Under the pieces are notes generated by a model, which made no database searches, was not told the origin of the DNA, and saw only the letters and a program-made list of their open reading frames with translations. A stretch of DNA of 64,000 bases from positions 11,354,652 to 11,418,651 of the forward strand of contig NW_004955446.1 of assembly GCF_000276665.1 (NCBI RefSeq), written 5' to 3'. How positions within the stretch are numbered: position 1 is the first letter of the stretch; each line of letters begins with the position of its first letter. Positions 1-11,729 of the stretch are shown in pieces. The translations under genes were made by a program, and so were the position numbers. This DNA comes from Chinchilla lanigera. Taxonomy: Eukaryota; Chordata; Mammalia; Rodentia; Chinchillidae.

Positions 1-1215
1 AATATATCACAGATATAAAACAGAAACTATATCTAAAACAGAAACACTAAATCTGTTGGAAGATATAATATGTAGAACTCTTGAAGACATAGGTGTAGAC
101 AAGGACTTCAGGAACAAAACCCCAATTGCACAGGGGTTTTTATTGCAAAGAATCAACAACTGGGATCTCATCTTATTAAAAAGTGTTTGCATAGCAAACA
201 CCAACAGAGTGAAGAGAAACCCATAGAGTGGGAAAAATTTTTTGCCCAATGTTCCTCAGAAAAAGACTAATATGTAGTATATATTAAGAATGCAAAAGAA
301 ATCAGACCTCCCAAATTTAAAGACCCAATCCAAAACTGGGCACCTGAAATAAATGGACATTTCTCTGGTAAAGAAGTAGAAACAGCAAATAAATATATGA
401 AAAAATGTTCAACATCATTGGTCATTTAAGAGATGAAAATTAAAACAATGCTGAGATTCCATCTTACTCCAGAAAGAATAGCTATTATCAAGAAATCAAC
501 CATTGAGGGCTGGGGACTTAGCTCAGTGATGCAGCACCTGCCTGGCAAGTTCAATTCTTGGCAGCCTCTCCCCAGCCAAACAGAAAGGAAATTAATTAAT
601 AACAAAAGCTGGTGAGGCTGTGGGGAAACAGAAACACTTCTCCACTCTTGGTGGGAGTGTAGACTCATGCAACCACTGTGGAAATCAGTGTGAAGATTTC
701 TCAAAAAATTAAAACTAGAGATTCCATTTGACCCAGCCATTCCTCTTCTTGGTATTTTTCCTGAAAGAATTAAAAGCATCACTACAGTGATATATGAACA
801 CCCATGTTTATAGAAGAACAGTTTGTAATAGTTAAATCTTGGAAGCAGCCTAAATGCCCATCAACCAATGAACGGATAAATAAGATGTGGGGTTTTTACA
901 TACAATGGAGTACTACTACTCTGCCATAGAAAGGGTAAATTTGAGACATTTCAAGGTAAATGGATGCAATTTGAGACCATACTGTTAAGTGAAATAAATT
1001 GTACACATATATTTAAATACTGCACTGTTTTTCTGATGGGAGAAACCAAAATGGTAAATAAGAACCAAAATGTAAAATAGATATTGGGATATAAGAAAAA
1101 AGTGTTCAAATGGGAAGAGTTACAAGGGAGGAGGGAGGAGGAAAGGAAGGGAAAATAAAAAAGAGAGAGAATAGAAGGGAAAAAATAGAAATAGCTTCTG
1201 TAAATAAAGAAGGGA
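1..1215 (+). mobile_element. L1 LINE, 3' end of ORF2 plus 3' UTR, decayed
   Basis: The plus strand reads as the end of L1 ORF2 (the reverse transcriptase/endonuclease protein that copies L1 RNA into DNA), with many stops and frame breaks. Recognisable stretches include the segment around 235-480 and the run near 650-980 ending in the usual 'aagtgaaataaa' region. After about 1030 comes a purine-rich tract typical of L1 3' UTRs (1125-1200). The element is cut by the window edge on the left and carries an ID SINE at about 506-600. It is not coding any more. Assignment to L1 is confident; the subfamily is not determined. Confidence 0.85.
506..600 (+). mobile_element. ID-type SINE inside L1
   Basis: A tRNA-Ala-derived ID body starts with ggctggggacttagctcag and continues through the cctgcctggcaag box. 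The second half is diverged and short. It interrupts the L1 ORF2 sequence, which resumes near 600 with 'aaaagctggtgagg', so it landed after the L1. The internal box A/box B-like motifs are relics of the pol III promoter. Confidence 0.8.
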
Positions 1216-2830
1216 ACTATTGTTGAAGGGAGGGGAGGGGACTGTGTGTCCTGGCTAGATATTTCTGTGTCTTTCTTTCTGCTACATGGTGAGATCTTTG
1301 TGATTATTAGAGTGATTATCTCTCATGTATCTTCATATTCTGAGCACCTAGCACAGAAATCAGCACTTAGAGGTAAATAAATATCTCATTTAAATGAGCA
1401 AAGCAGACTCCATCCTGGTTACACCAAATCTGGCTGTGGACCAGATACACCCACATCAGTCAGGAGCAGTCAGAGGTCAGAATATGATCTTACTCCAAAC
1501 TCACTGATCAGACTTGCTCATCTTACTTCTATGAGTTGCCGCAGGGGATTCTGCCCACTCTTTTGGCCAATTGTCAGTGCAGGGGCAGTGGCTGTGCTAT
1601 CAGGGACAAACAAAATTTAGGTGAGAGAACTGAATTGCTTTCAGTTTTAAGATTCATTTATACATGCAAAATTGAGAATTGCCTCAACACTGTTATTTCT
1701 AAGGCCAAAGAGGGACAGATTGTACTTCTCAGGTAGAATCTCATTTGGACAGATAAAATCTTTGACTTTTTGAGGACAAAGTTATTCATTGAGCTTAGTT
1801 AAGCAGAGGGAGTGGTTCATTCTCTCAGTCCAACTCCACAGCCAAAGGCCTCTCTGCTCTGTTTGAGTCTATCTTCGGCTCACAAGCCTTTACTCACTAG
1901 GAGGGTCTGACTTAATTTCTGTTGGCTGCCAGCCCAAATCAGATGAAAGCCCAAGTGAAACCATGATGGTTTAATCATAAAATTTAAATCCCTATTTGAG
2001 ACATCCAGGGTTTAAATTGTCAGGGATATTTGCCCAATATCCTTAATAAGAGCTAAAGACAAAGAAAGACAAGCAGAAATTTTGGGGAATGTCTCAGACA
2101 CAACGTCTTTACAAAGAGAGGTGGCTGAAATACGTGATACCCCGCAGGTTTAAATCTAAAGTTACAGAACAGGGATGTTCAAAAATATTTGCAAAGAGCT
2201 TTAACTTCTTTATTAGAAAATAGTGATTTTGTTTTGTCTGAGGCATGCTCCAGTTCTTCCTAATAAATACCCAAGTCCATCTATAAAAGAATGAGGGTTG
2301 TGTTTACTTTCCCAACAAAGAGATTAAACAACTCACTAGTGTAAATAAAGAATCAGCATAGCTGAGTCTCCAGTTGAGGAAACCCATCTCATGGAGAGTC
2401 TGCAAACACAGATGCCTGAGTGTCAAGAACATGAAGGAAGTGTAAGGAGTCAGGCCAATGGATGCTGTCAGGAGTGGCTGGCATTATGGAGACTGGAAAC
2501 TAAATGCTTAGAGAAGTCATTCACAGTCACATTGTTACAACACCAATGGACAAACAAAACAGTCTCAGGATATAATTGAATTTACTTATTCATATTTCAT
2601 ATATGCAAGACTCAAATTTTTCTGTCTAAAATTACAACACTCTAAGTTATCCATAGAAATGAATATTCTAACTATGTCAACTTTACCCTTGAGGTGAAAA
2701 TTCTGACTGCATTTGTGTATACAACGCTGGGTGTGTATTTGTGTAGTACACCAAATGGGTTTAGCTCTTATAACCAGCTATTTGGAAATTATCTAGTTGC
2801 TGATAACTGAAAGTAACAACTGTAAATCAC
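1216..2830. other. No gene recognised; unassigned sequence
   Basis: AT-rich sequence with short open frames only (for example 1536-1736 and 2391-2579, about 60 residues, no domain seen). It probably contains old LTR or LINE debris, but I could not assign a family. There is a purine-rich GA tract at about 2832-2872 just after it. Confidence 0.4.
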
Positions 2831-3383
2831 AGAGAAAGAGGGAGAGAGAGACAGGAGATGGAGAGAGAGTGAACCAGTAGTCTTGTCTATTTCTCTGGTA
2901 CATTTTTTCATGAGACTGTAAATAATTGTATTTACTGATCTTGGATGTTTTTGAAATGGAAATAAAAATCCATGAATTTTAAAAGAAAGCTCCCAGAGTT
3001 CAAAAATGTAATTAGTTGATTTCTTAGAATAAGACTCTGTGTTCTTCAGAGAAGGCAGTGACTTGTGGCTGGGCCCATCAGCTCAGTTAATTCATTCTGC
3101 CCCTCTCAAAACCAGGGCCCCACCAGACTTCCTCCACCTTGAGGCGGGCAGAAGGCGCAGGGATCACCGCTGCTAGCTTCCTGCTCAGTTATGTCTCGAA
3201 GCCATCCTGTGCAGATTTCTTCACACCATGGCAGTCACCCATGATGCTCTTTCTGCAAAGGCAGAGAGAGGCCGTTGGGCAAGCTAGCTGGCATCCTTTC
3301 GAGTCTACCTCCCACAGTAGCAAGTTCATTCAGTAAACACAGAAGTCCTTTGTTCAGCAGTGTTCTGTGTCTGTACAGTATGA

Positions 3384-3504
3384 TACTATTTTTTTCCTTT
3401 TTTATTTTTTTTAATTTTATTTTTTTTTCCAGTACCAGGAATCGAACTCACAACCTAGCACTTGCCAGGCAGGCGCTGTGCCGCTGAGCTAAATCCCCAG
3501 CCCC
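3384..3504 (-). mobile_element. ID-type SINE, antisense, with 10-bp target duplication
   Basis: Read on the minus strand this begins with ggggctggggatttagctca, passes through the tgcctggcaag box and ends in an A-rich tail (the T-rich run 3389-3430 on plus). The 10-base flank gtacagtatg is present at 3373-3382 and 3506-3515 as a perfect target-site duplication. That shows L1-type retroposition and suggests a fairly recent insertion. Confidence 0.93.
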
Positions 3505-3519
3505 AGTACAGTATGGTTT

Positions 3520-3730
3520 TATTACTTTCCATGGGCCAGGTACTTTCCATGCATTTTTTCATTTAATCTTCACAACAAATAAATATTAGTACATTTGGTA
3601 CCTCCCTTTTGTAGGTGAGGAAACTGAAATTTAGAGTTTATGTAACTTGCCGCCATAATTGATTGAAACCCAGTTCCATCTGCCTTTATAGCCTAAGCTT
3701 TCAGGTCTGTATACCTGTATACTTTGCTCT
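3520..3730 (-). mobile_element. MIR SINE, antisense
   Basis: It has the order typical of an antisense MIR: a 'ccaggtactttccatgcatt' block, a 'tttaatcttcacaacaa' block, the 'gtgaggaaactgaaa' core (about 3615) and a 'gtaacttgcc' block. It is an old, diverged mammalian repeat. Confidence 0.75.
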
Positions 3731-4764
3731 AGGCCAGGCCTTTGAACTCCAAGCAGGACACTGAGGTGTTCTTCCAGTTGTAGGAGAGGGATTGGGAGTC
3801 TTCTTTACTAAAAAATAAATTTTTCAAAACAATATCAAAGTTTTGGAGGCTTTACTGGTGAACCAGTAGAAGTAGATATTTTGCAGTGTTGGCATTTAAA
3901 AAGAAAATTTCAAAAGGCAAATCCCATTTTGCTACTGACTTTAGCTATAAAATCAGAACCACATTCCCATAGGCTAGAATAGAAAAGCCCAGTTCTCTAT
4001 TCACTGGATTGAAAACTTCTGGCAAGATCGGGTCATCAAGATGACCCGGTTGCAGTAGTGAGAAATCAGAAAGTTACAGTCTTCTCCTGATCCCAGAATC
4101 TCCTTCCCAAGGCAATCCCCTTCCTCCCCGTCTCTTCCTTGCCTTTCATCACACTTGTCTGGGTCTCTAACCACCCTTAGTGACACTGCTTTGCTCTGCT
4201 TCCTAATGACTCCATCAGCTCTGTCTGTTAAACTGAATAAGAGCAAGGACTGTAATACCACACTGTAATGTAGGAATAACCATCGCACGCATGTTTATAC
4301 TGTAGGGAAATTTCCCAGTCCCAGACTTAATGCCTTACTTTATGAACTCAACACCTGTAGATCATACTTTACCTCAAATAAGATAGATCTTTGAAGTAAT
4401 GGACAATTTGCAATGATGAATTAAAATGTGTCATTTCATTAATTTAATTTGGAGGCCATTTTCTTGAATACAAGTTTGGGAAGACCTATTCTAAGCATGT
4501 TGCAGGGGTGTCAGAAAATTCAATAATAAGTGAAGTACAATAATAAAAATCTGAAAGTTTTGGATCTCTTTTAATTCATCTGTTATATCTCCTATAATTC
4601 AGTTTGAACACTTTCTTCCTTCTACCCTGTCCTTCCTCCAGAATAAATATAGTTTAAGCAGTAAAAATCTGTCCTTGACTCTTCTACTGTATAGAATACA
4701 GAGGGATGCATCAGCCAGACTTTTGCAGCATACAATTGGAAGGAATATTGTACAGTTTCAGTTT

Positions 4765-4875
4765 CAAAGCTGAAATCACCTCTTACCAGTTGTGTGACTT
4801 GGAACCATTTTAAGATCGCTGGTCCTTTGTGTCTCCCTCTGTACAGTCAGGGTAAGCATGCTTGTTCAAGGAGAG
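4765..4875 (+). mobile_element. MIR fragment
   Basis: The 'accagttgtgtgacttggaa' segment is followed by a diverged 'ctctgtacagtcagggtaa', matching the middle of a sense MIR. It is short and weak. Confidence 0.45.
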
Positions 4876-5279
4876 ATTTTTTTCAGTTAGAATTGCTGGC
4901 ACATGGCAGTACCCACTGACTGTTATTCTTAGGAGGAGAGAAAAATATGGGCATTTTCAAAGTTTAGATGGAGGCAAAATACAGGGAATTTCATTAAGAG
5001 GCATATTTGAGCCACTCAGTGAGCACATGTGTGCCGCCTTCTCCATAATCTTTGTCATATGTTGTACAGAGCAACATGGTTCAACACCATACATGATGGT
5101 GAAATAAAAGGACTGAAGGGAATTCCCTTTAAATGGGAATGCATTATTGAAGGCAAAAAAAATCAGTGCTCATCCTTCCTAGTGCATACCCATGGATTCT
5201 TACAACAAGGCACATGACCAGGATCATTTCCATTCCAAGATAATTGTATTACTAATTTCCATTAGTTGATTGAAAGGAA

Positions 5280-5465
5280 CAGTTACTGCTTATATTGTTT
5301 GATCACTTTTTCATGCCTATATCTGGTAGTCGGAGCAACTACTTTGAAGATCGCAATACCCAACATAATAGCCATTTTTAATTTCCTATCATCTTGTTTT
5401 GAGATGTTGTATTGTTTTTATTGTTTTTAAAATTTTTCTTTAAAATAAATTTTAAAAAAAGAAGG
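5280..5465 (+). mobile_element. L1 3' UTR tail
   Basis: It shares the motif order 'atgcctatatctg', 'gcaactactttgaagat', 'aatttcctatcatcttgtttt' and an A-rich end (5445-5463) with the tails at 14.92-15.21 kb and 26.87-27.08 kb. Only the last part of the L1 is present, a typical 5'-truncated insertion. Confidence 0.75.
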
Positions 5466-6585
5466 TAGAAAAAGTTCTTAGCCTTATTGTTCTTTCTGGA
5501 GAGGCAGGATCTTGATACCTGAACCCACTCATAACTGCTCTGAGAGTCCCAGGAGGCTGCAGGTCTGGCCAGATGGGAGAAAAAGTCCTTTGGTTGCCAG
5601 ACAGGAGACAACCAGGGCTGCTGAGCGTGCCTTTGCCTCATCTCAGAGTTGGCACGACCTCCCGGAGGGAGGGCAACTGGTGGTTACCAAACAGGTGGGT
5701 GAGGTGTTGTAACCCAAAGCCAAGAGTTTCCAAAACCCCAAACAGTTGTCAAATACAGATGACAAGCACCACAAAGTGCAGCTGCCTCACCTCCCACCCA
5801 CACATAGCGTGGCTACCATGTTGTTGCAGAGCTCCCTGGCAGGGAAGTCGCAGCTGCTCTTTGCCCGCGGCATCCCAGACAGAGGAACACTGTTCTGTCT
5901 GTAAGTGGTTGCTTCTCTGGGTGAGCCACAAGGACAGAGCCTCCTAGTAGAATCAACTAAACTCTATGATTTGAGGCAACATAGTCATGGTACATGATGG
6001 AGCTGGACAGAGGCCTTATTATTGTATCTCCCAGAAACCAGTACTATTTGGGTTATGAGTTAGGTGATCACACATCCAGTTAACCCTAATCTGCCCCTTC
6101 AGTCTCGAAAATTCAGTGAATTAGGTGATAAATTATAGAATCCTTAACTATAGTTATGGGTCATAAACCATGGGGTTTATATTCCTTTCCTTGCTGGCGG
6201 GGAGATGGAAATAAAGCAGAAATACAAGGCACAACTTCTTAGGTGAATAGCAACCAAATTAAAATTCTATTCAAAGGATGCACTAGGCTCAGTTCCATTG
6301 TTATCAGCATACGCTTGGTGGAGAATGGAAGTAGCAGTCTGGCTAGTGAGTGGACAAATAGCAGCATGGTGATTTCAAGGGATCCTCCTGCGTTTCCAGT
6401 AGGACAATAATCAGGCGATGGCTGGGGCTCAGGGAAGCAGGATCTTCCTGGAAGTGAAGAATAGCAGCAAGAACCAGCTGGAGTTAGAGGAAGAACTGAG
6501 GCAGACTCAAGGTATACATGACAGGCAAGGACAGCAAGAAAGGTTGCAGGTTGTTAAGAATGTGGGTCCAGAGCAGCCCACAGTG
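5466..6585. other. No gene recognised; moderately GC-rich unique sequence
   Basis: The longest open frame (5573-5947, 124 residues) has no recognisable domain, and its composition does not look like a conserved protein. An overlapping frame lies on the other strand (5749-5931). I treat these as chance frames in GC-richer DNA. Confidence 0.4.
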
Positions 6586-6589
6586 CTAG

Positions 6590-6715
6590 CACCAGGTGCT
6601 TTCCATTCGACCCTCACAACAGCTTCACGAAGTGGGCATCAGCTCCTTGAAAGAGATGAGGTGTCCAAAGATCAGAGTTTAAGTAACCTATCTTATGAAG
6701 TCCCGAGCTTATGAT
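6590..6715 (-). mobile_element. MIR fragment, antisense (weak)
   Basis: The order 'ccaggtgctttccattc', 'accctcacaaca', 'aagagatgaggt' and 'ttaagtaacc' matches a diverged antisense MIR. The open frame at 6418-6714 overlaps it and is not taken as a gene. Confidence 0.5.
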
Positions 6716-7119
6716 GTCAGGAAGTGGCAGAGCAAGGACCAAACTCTTGAAAATCGGGATGGAAAAGTCTGTGCTCTATTATCTCCAGGACACTGCTTGA
6801 AAACTGAGTGTTTCAGACCAATAACCTTTAGGAAAGGTATGAGTGCAGAGTAATCAGAGAATGTAATGTGTTTTTGATGGGCAAGCAATTGGGTATGTCT
6901 GTGGGAGAAGAAGAATGCGAGAGACTGAAAAGGCAGGCAGGGCCGGGAAATAGAGGTCATGGAAATTGGGTTAAAGTGGACTTGCTCTTGTGAGCAATGG
7001 GAAGAGAGGGTCTGCAGTTCAGATTTTAGAAAAGTCATTTTTGCAGCTGGGTGATGACAGGCATTTTCTTAAAAGGCTAGTCTGGAGAAGAAATTTTTCA
7101 AATGCATGGAAAATGCCTC

Positions 7120-7510
7120 ATATTCCCTTGCCTTTAAAAGTTTAAAAGGTTCTATCTGCTTTCATGATAAAGTAGAAGCTCCTTGGCAAACCCTATAGGG
7201 CTTTACTCTTTCTTGGTTCTCACTGCTTTTCCAGCCACCTCTTCCCAAGCACCCAGCTTGCTTAACTACCCAGAGTTCTTTAATTACTTGCTATTTTTGC
7301 CACTTACAGTAACTTCCTCAAGCTTAGCAAGCTTATTCTCAAGCTTCATGATCTGTGCATAGTGTTATCCCAGATGGAAAAGCTTCCCATATAACCTAAC
7401 AGGACCTGAACCTGCTGTTCCACACAACTCTTCCAAGATACTGTGTGAGGCTAGCCTTCATATAATTTTATAAGGGTTTCTCTTCTTGTTTGTTTCTCAG
7501 ATTCTTATAG
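7120..7510 (+). mobile_element. L2 LINE 3' fragment (probable)
   Basis: The stretch 'gctccttggcaaaccctatagggcttta' followed by a pyrimidine-rich run through 'cttttccagccacctcttcc' and 'acttcctcaagctt' resembles the sense-strand 3' portion of L2. It is strongly diverged. Confidence 0.45.
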
Positions 7511-7779
7511 GCAACAATACATCTGGTTCAATGCTCATAATTTAGCTTATCACTTGGCACGTGAAAGATGCTATGTAACCAAATTTTCTTCCTCAATATT
7601 TGTGGGGTTATAGGAAAAGATAGAATCAACCACAGCTCATTAATTCCTCTTCCTCAGCCTGACACCCAAGGTCCATTTATAACCACAATGAGTTTTACAC
7701 ACATGTATATATGTACAATCCAGCCTCCATTTCCACCCTCCATCCGTACCCTTCCTTGATTAACAAAGCCACCACTTAG

Positions 7780-9355
7780 CCTTTCAAGCATACAGATCTG
7801 CATGGGTACATCCTGGGGTTGGGAGTGGTGTTCAGAGTGAGTGTCATACAGAGGATCTGTAAGCCAACCTCAGTCACTTGGACAGGGACTCCGTAGTCCT
7901 GGGTATACAACCATGGCCTAGAACTGAGGTATGTAGGTCCATGATGGCTTTATCTCTCCCCATCAGCCCCATGGTCTTCTTAACTTATGGTTAGGGATGT
8001 GACCAGAGAAGGGACAGAGCCAAGCCTTCTAAAGTATGGAGCCCATGCTGCTCAGGTTCAAGGTGGCCAGAAGAGTCCCTGGGACCCGCAAGTAGAGAAG
8101 CTGCTGACTCTGAGTAGCAAGGAGGGTCATTAATGCTGAAACTGAATAGCTGCTGGTATTCAAAGCACAGAGCTGTTAACACTAAAAGAGCTACACTTTT
8201 CCTATTTGTGGTTTTGACACAAGTTGGGCAAGAACCCTCAGCAGGATAGGTAACACCCCGGAACCCAGTAAGGTACTGAAAACAGGGTGGACAATGGCAA
8301 CAGTCATCAGCAAGCTGAAGAATCCACCAAACTACTGCCACCCTAAATGCATCTAAGAACTCATGCTAGCTGGTGACATTAAAATGGGAGAAATAAGACT
8401 GTGTATAAGAAGACTTTAAAAGGAATATGTCTAGTGATCATTTGTGGAGAGACAGACAGATACACACAGGAAGACAGAGACAGAGAGATAGGATTATTGA
8501 AGACTGTATTCCTGGGAAGAATGGTATCATTCTATCGGCTCAGAAAGGAGGAATACTTGTGTGTGTGAATTCAGTGCTGGGCAAAATAGGACACTAGGTG
8601 ATAACTCTTTAAAAGCTGAAAATATGGAATTTAGAATTTAGGACAAAGATGGAGGTTGGAAATGAGGAGTTAGTCACTGACACACGGGGATGCTCAAAGC
8701 TACACATACAGCCATTTTATCCAGAGAGAAGCAGGATGTAAGAGGCATTAATGGCTGACACAGACAACCTATGGAGAAGACTGAAAAGGAGGCAGATCTA
8801 ATAATTGCCAAGTCCAAGTACGGGAAGAGCTGCGGAGTGTATATGAGAAGGTGCTGGTGACCCTAGTGAGGTGATTTACCAGATGGTAGCTGAGAATAAA
8901 TCGAAGGTGAAGTACAGACAGTGTCAACTTAGTTTTTCAAGAAATTTATATGTTTTGGAAAAGCACACAGCCAGATGTGGAGGATGACATAGAATTTAGG
9001 ACTGGTAATAATGGTTTTACTTGTGTTTCTTTTAAATATCAGTGAACCTAGAGTATTTATATATACTGAAGGAAAAGAGATGAGTGAGAAGAGAAGGTCA
9101 AAGAGGTAGAAAATAGACAGAAACTCAGTGGAACAAGGTTCCTGGTGGGAAGTCCATGGAGCACATTTCTGGTCCGGATGGTGTTCCTGTGAAGTACAGA
9201 GGGAGTTACAAGAAGCAGATTCTAGAATCATTACCTATGTAGGAAGGAGGAGAGAAGTGGAAGGAGGAGCGTATGTGGGCTATGATCCAGCTATAGTGAA
9301 GCTTCGGTCAAGAGCTACTGGGGAGTTGTGAACCCGGGCAGCCCTCCCAAGGTAT
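7780..9355. other. No gene recognised
   Basis: Mixed unassigned sequence. There is a GACA/GAGA-rich tract at about 8448-8490. Short frames at 7991-8341 (minus) and 8929-9231 (minus) show no domain and are not called. Confidence 0.4.
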
Positions 9356-9576
9356 CTAGGTGTGGTGGACTGACAACTGGTGGTCAACTTGTAACACCTA
9401 GCTGAACTGAATCAGCGTGTTGCTGCATATGGGTGGCCCACCTGAGGATTGTTGCCAGTAGCATAAGAAGTAGAATGAGAGAAGAAGAAGAGAGGCTGTT
9501 GGGAGCTGAGGGCTGTTGGGTGATGTTAGAAGCTGTAAGGAGCTGTTGCTTCTCTTGAAGGAGCTTATCATGTTTG

Positions 9577-9930
9577 CTTTCCTGATAAACTTGGCTGTTC
9601 TCATCACTGAAGGAGCTTGGGAGATTGTTGCTGAGAATGACTATGGTTCACTTTGGGGGAGCTCTGCTCCTCACTTTGAGCATTGCTTCCTGGCTCCAGA
9701 GGGGAAGATGGTGCACTGCTTAGACTCCTGGAGAGGCTTGCTGCACTGGCTTCCCTGATGGGAACTCAGTTGTCCTGATCACTGGAGGAGCTCAGGACCT
9801 CACTGTTACTGAGGATGCCTGTGGTATTTTCGGGGGAGCTCTGGTTCTTATTTTGCATGTCGTTTCCTGGCTCCAGTGTAGATCCCTCAGCCAGCTGGCA
9901 CAGGTCCTTCATCCCACTGCACAGACTTTC
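9577..9930. repeat. Two-copy tandem repeat, period about 177 bases
   Basis: The motif gggggagctctg occurs at 9655 and 9832, and ttcctggctccag at 9687 and 9864, both 177 bases apart. 'atcactg..ggagct' precedes each copy at nearly the same spacing. The copies are clearly diverged, so the duplication is old. It lies in the probable U3 region of the LTR. Confidence 0.8.
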
Positions 9931-9989
9931 TAGCATCTACCAGTTACCTTTGGGCCTTCCCAGAGTAGATCCGTGAAACAGGCTGGCAT

Positions 9990-10114
9990 GAGGAGCTGTG
10001 ATGGTCTCTAGGCCTCCAGTTTGATCCATGGGAGGCATTGTGATGAGCTCTAGGTCTTCAGCTAAACTCATGTAGGACATTATCGTGGGATCCAGGCCCT
10101 CAGCTGGATCCTTT
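9990..10114. repeat. Three tandem units of 42 bases
   Basis: Units start at 9990, 10032 and 10074. Each has the form 'gagg..ttgtgatg..ctctaggcc..cag' followed by a variable end with 'gatcc' or similar. The third unit is the most diverged. Confidence 0.75.
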
Positions 10115-10469
10115 GGTCTTTAGTGTGTGGAAAGATTTCTTGCACTCTCTTGTATAGGATTCTTCAGGTGTCTATTATAAATATCTTATAAAATATGTGT
10201 CCTGTATTATACTGTATTGTTTCCCTTGCAAGAACCCTAAACCACAACACTAGGATTGAAGCGTGGGGCCAGGCCTTCGTTCTCTCACATACACCAATTA
10301 CCAGAAGTGAGCAAAGTGGTCCTGCTCTGTCAAGCATTCCTTGCAGATGGCTGGAGGCAGAGGGCTGCCGTAGCTGGAGCAGGAAATTCATTCATTCTGC
10401 AAAGGAATCTAGGCTGTGTATCTGTATCGATCCAGTTTCAACCAGTGAAGCCTAGTTAAGAGGAGAGAA

Positions 10470-10730
10470 ATATTAAGAGATTTGTTGCAGAGAACTGGCT
10501 CATCTGATTATGAAGGCTGGTTAGGTAAATCTGAAATTCACAGGGAAGGTTTTCAGGCAAGACTGGCTGAAACTCTTGAGCTCAGGTTGAAGCTGCTGTC
10601 CATAGTCAGAATTTCTTCTTCATCAGGGAAGCCTCCATTCTGCTCCGAAAGCCTATCGGTGCATTAACTCAGGCCCACCAGATGTTCTGGAATAATCACT
10701 CCTTCTTAAAGTCAGCTTTAATGCCTGTCT
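10470..10730 (-). mobile_element. Ancient interspersed repeat fragment (LTR-like)
   Basis: The order 'agaactggctcatctgattatg', 'ttcttcttcatcagggaagcc', 'ttaactcaggcccacca' and 'ttaaagtcagc' matches a widespread mammalian repeat read in antisense. I recognise the pattern but cannot name the family safely. Confidence 0.45.
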
Positions 10731-11285
10731 TCCCTCAAGGAGCACTATTATTGCGTCCTCCTCAGTGTTTTCTCCTTGGGAGCAGAGGAACATTGAATTT
10801 CCCTTGTACTCTCTGTTTCTACCCATCTTAACTGCCCTGTCTCCACCTATCCTGGTTCCATGGGCTTCTCTCACCCCATTCCACTCATTCTCCCTCTCCC
10901 ACTGCCCACTGCTCACCTCAATTACCCAGAGGCCTATTCCTTCCTCTGGAACAGCTGCCTACATAACTCCAGACCAGTTTCCCACCACTCTCAGAAGTCC
11001 TCAGAGCTGGGTGCAGAGCAGAGAGCAGACTCTGGCCTCCAAGCGGCCTCTGCCCCAAATCCCACATTGTGGGATGCAAAACCAGTGTCACTGGAGCCTC
11101 ATGAGGAGCAGAGCAGTATTTAAAGTTACCTCTGGGGCAAATGTAATTAAAAGTCTATTGAATTTCTGTTTCAGGATTCACTTCAAGAGATTTAAAATTT
11201 ATGAAAGATGATCTTCTACAAGCAGGGATTTGGACTATAAATAAGCTCACCATCTAATGAGGTTTGTGCTTTTGTTTAATTGCAG

Positions 11286-11390
11286 ATTATGAAGTCCATC
11301 AGTTCTGCTGCTTCTAGATCAGAAAGTTGGCCTCTGCTACTGAATAATTAAGAGGAAAGTATCTCCTGAGCCCTAAAAATAATTAAAATG
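11286..11390 (+). other. Exon-like segment, non-coding if real
   Basis: A pyrimidine-rich tract ending in 'tttgtttaattgcag' lies directly before 11286, and 'atg|gtaagc' follows at 11388-11396. Together they form a plausible acceptor and donor around a 105-base segment. All three frames contain stops, with at most a 20-codon frame starting at the ATG at 11289. If spliced it would be an untranslated or lncRNA exon. Isolated splice-site pairs like this also occur by chance. Confidence 0.25.
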
Positions 11391-11623
11391 GTAAGCAAGC
11401 CAGATTAGGAATGGCTAGGTCATTTTGGGCAGTTTTGCAAGATCAAAGGTAAAACTGCTGAGGTGTCAAACTTCAAATATCATCGTCTTTATAAGTAACT
11501 TTCCATGCAGATAATTATTATGCATGTAGGAACAAGTTTGTATCATGCGTGCTACTACCAGCCTGAGTTTCTTTTGCCAGTTTCATGAAATGAGTCCCCT
11601 TCTTCCTCCCCATAATCCATCTA

Positions 11624-11690
11624 CTGAATGGATGGAGGCGGAGGGCTGCAGTAGCTGAATGGCTGGAGGCGGAGGGCTGCAGTAGCTGAA
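11624..11690. repeat. 31-base tandem duplication
   Basis: Copies at 11624-11654 and 11655-11685 are almost identical (one difference). The unit includes ggaggcggagggctgcagtag. A related single copy followed by the same 'gcaggaaattcattcattct' lies at about 10349-10400, so this is a dispersed sequence that later duplicated locally. Confidence 0.85.
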
Positions 11691-11729
11691 GCAGGAAATT
11701 CATTCATTCTGCAAAGAGAAACTCAACCC

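Larger units (their letters stand above)
9360..10249 (+). mobile_element. Candidate endogenous-retrovirus LTR with internal tandem repeats
   Basis: The segment runs from TG (tgtggtggactgac) to CA (accacaaca) over about 890 bases. It holds a two-copy tandem block of about 177 bases (about 9577-9930) and three 42-base units (9990-10114), the kind of repeat often found in the U3 enhancer of LTRs. Just after the CA end, 'aagcgtggggcc' (10259-10270) is compatible with the end of a degraded lysine-tRNA primer-binding site of a class II retrovirus. I did not find a matching second LTR in the window or usable coding sequence. It could instead be another repeat with TG...CA ends by chance. Confidence 0.5.

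Noticed and set aside
5573..5947. 124-residue frame with many Cys and Trp
   Set aside because: No domain, no exon signals, and opposed frames of similar length exist on the other strand.
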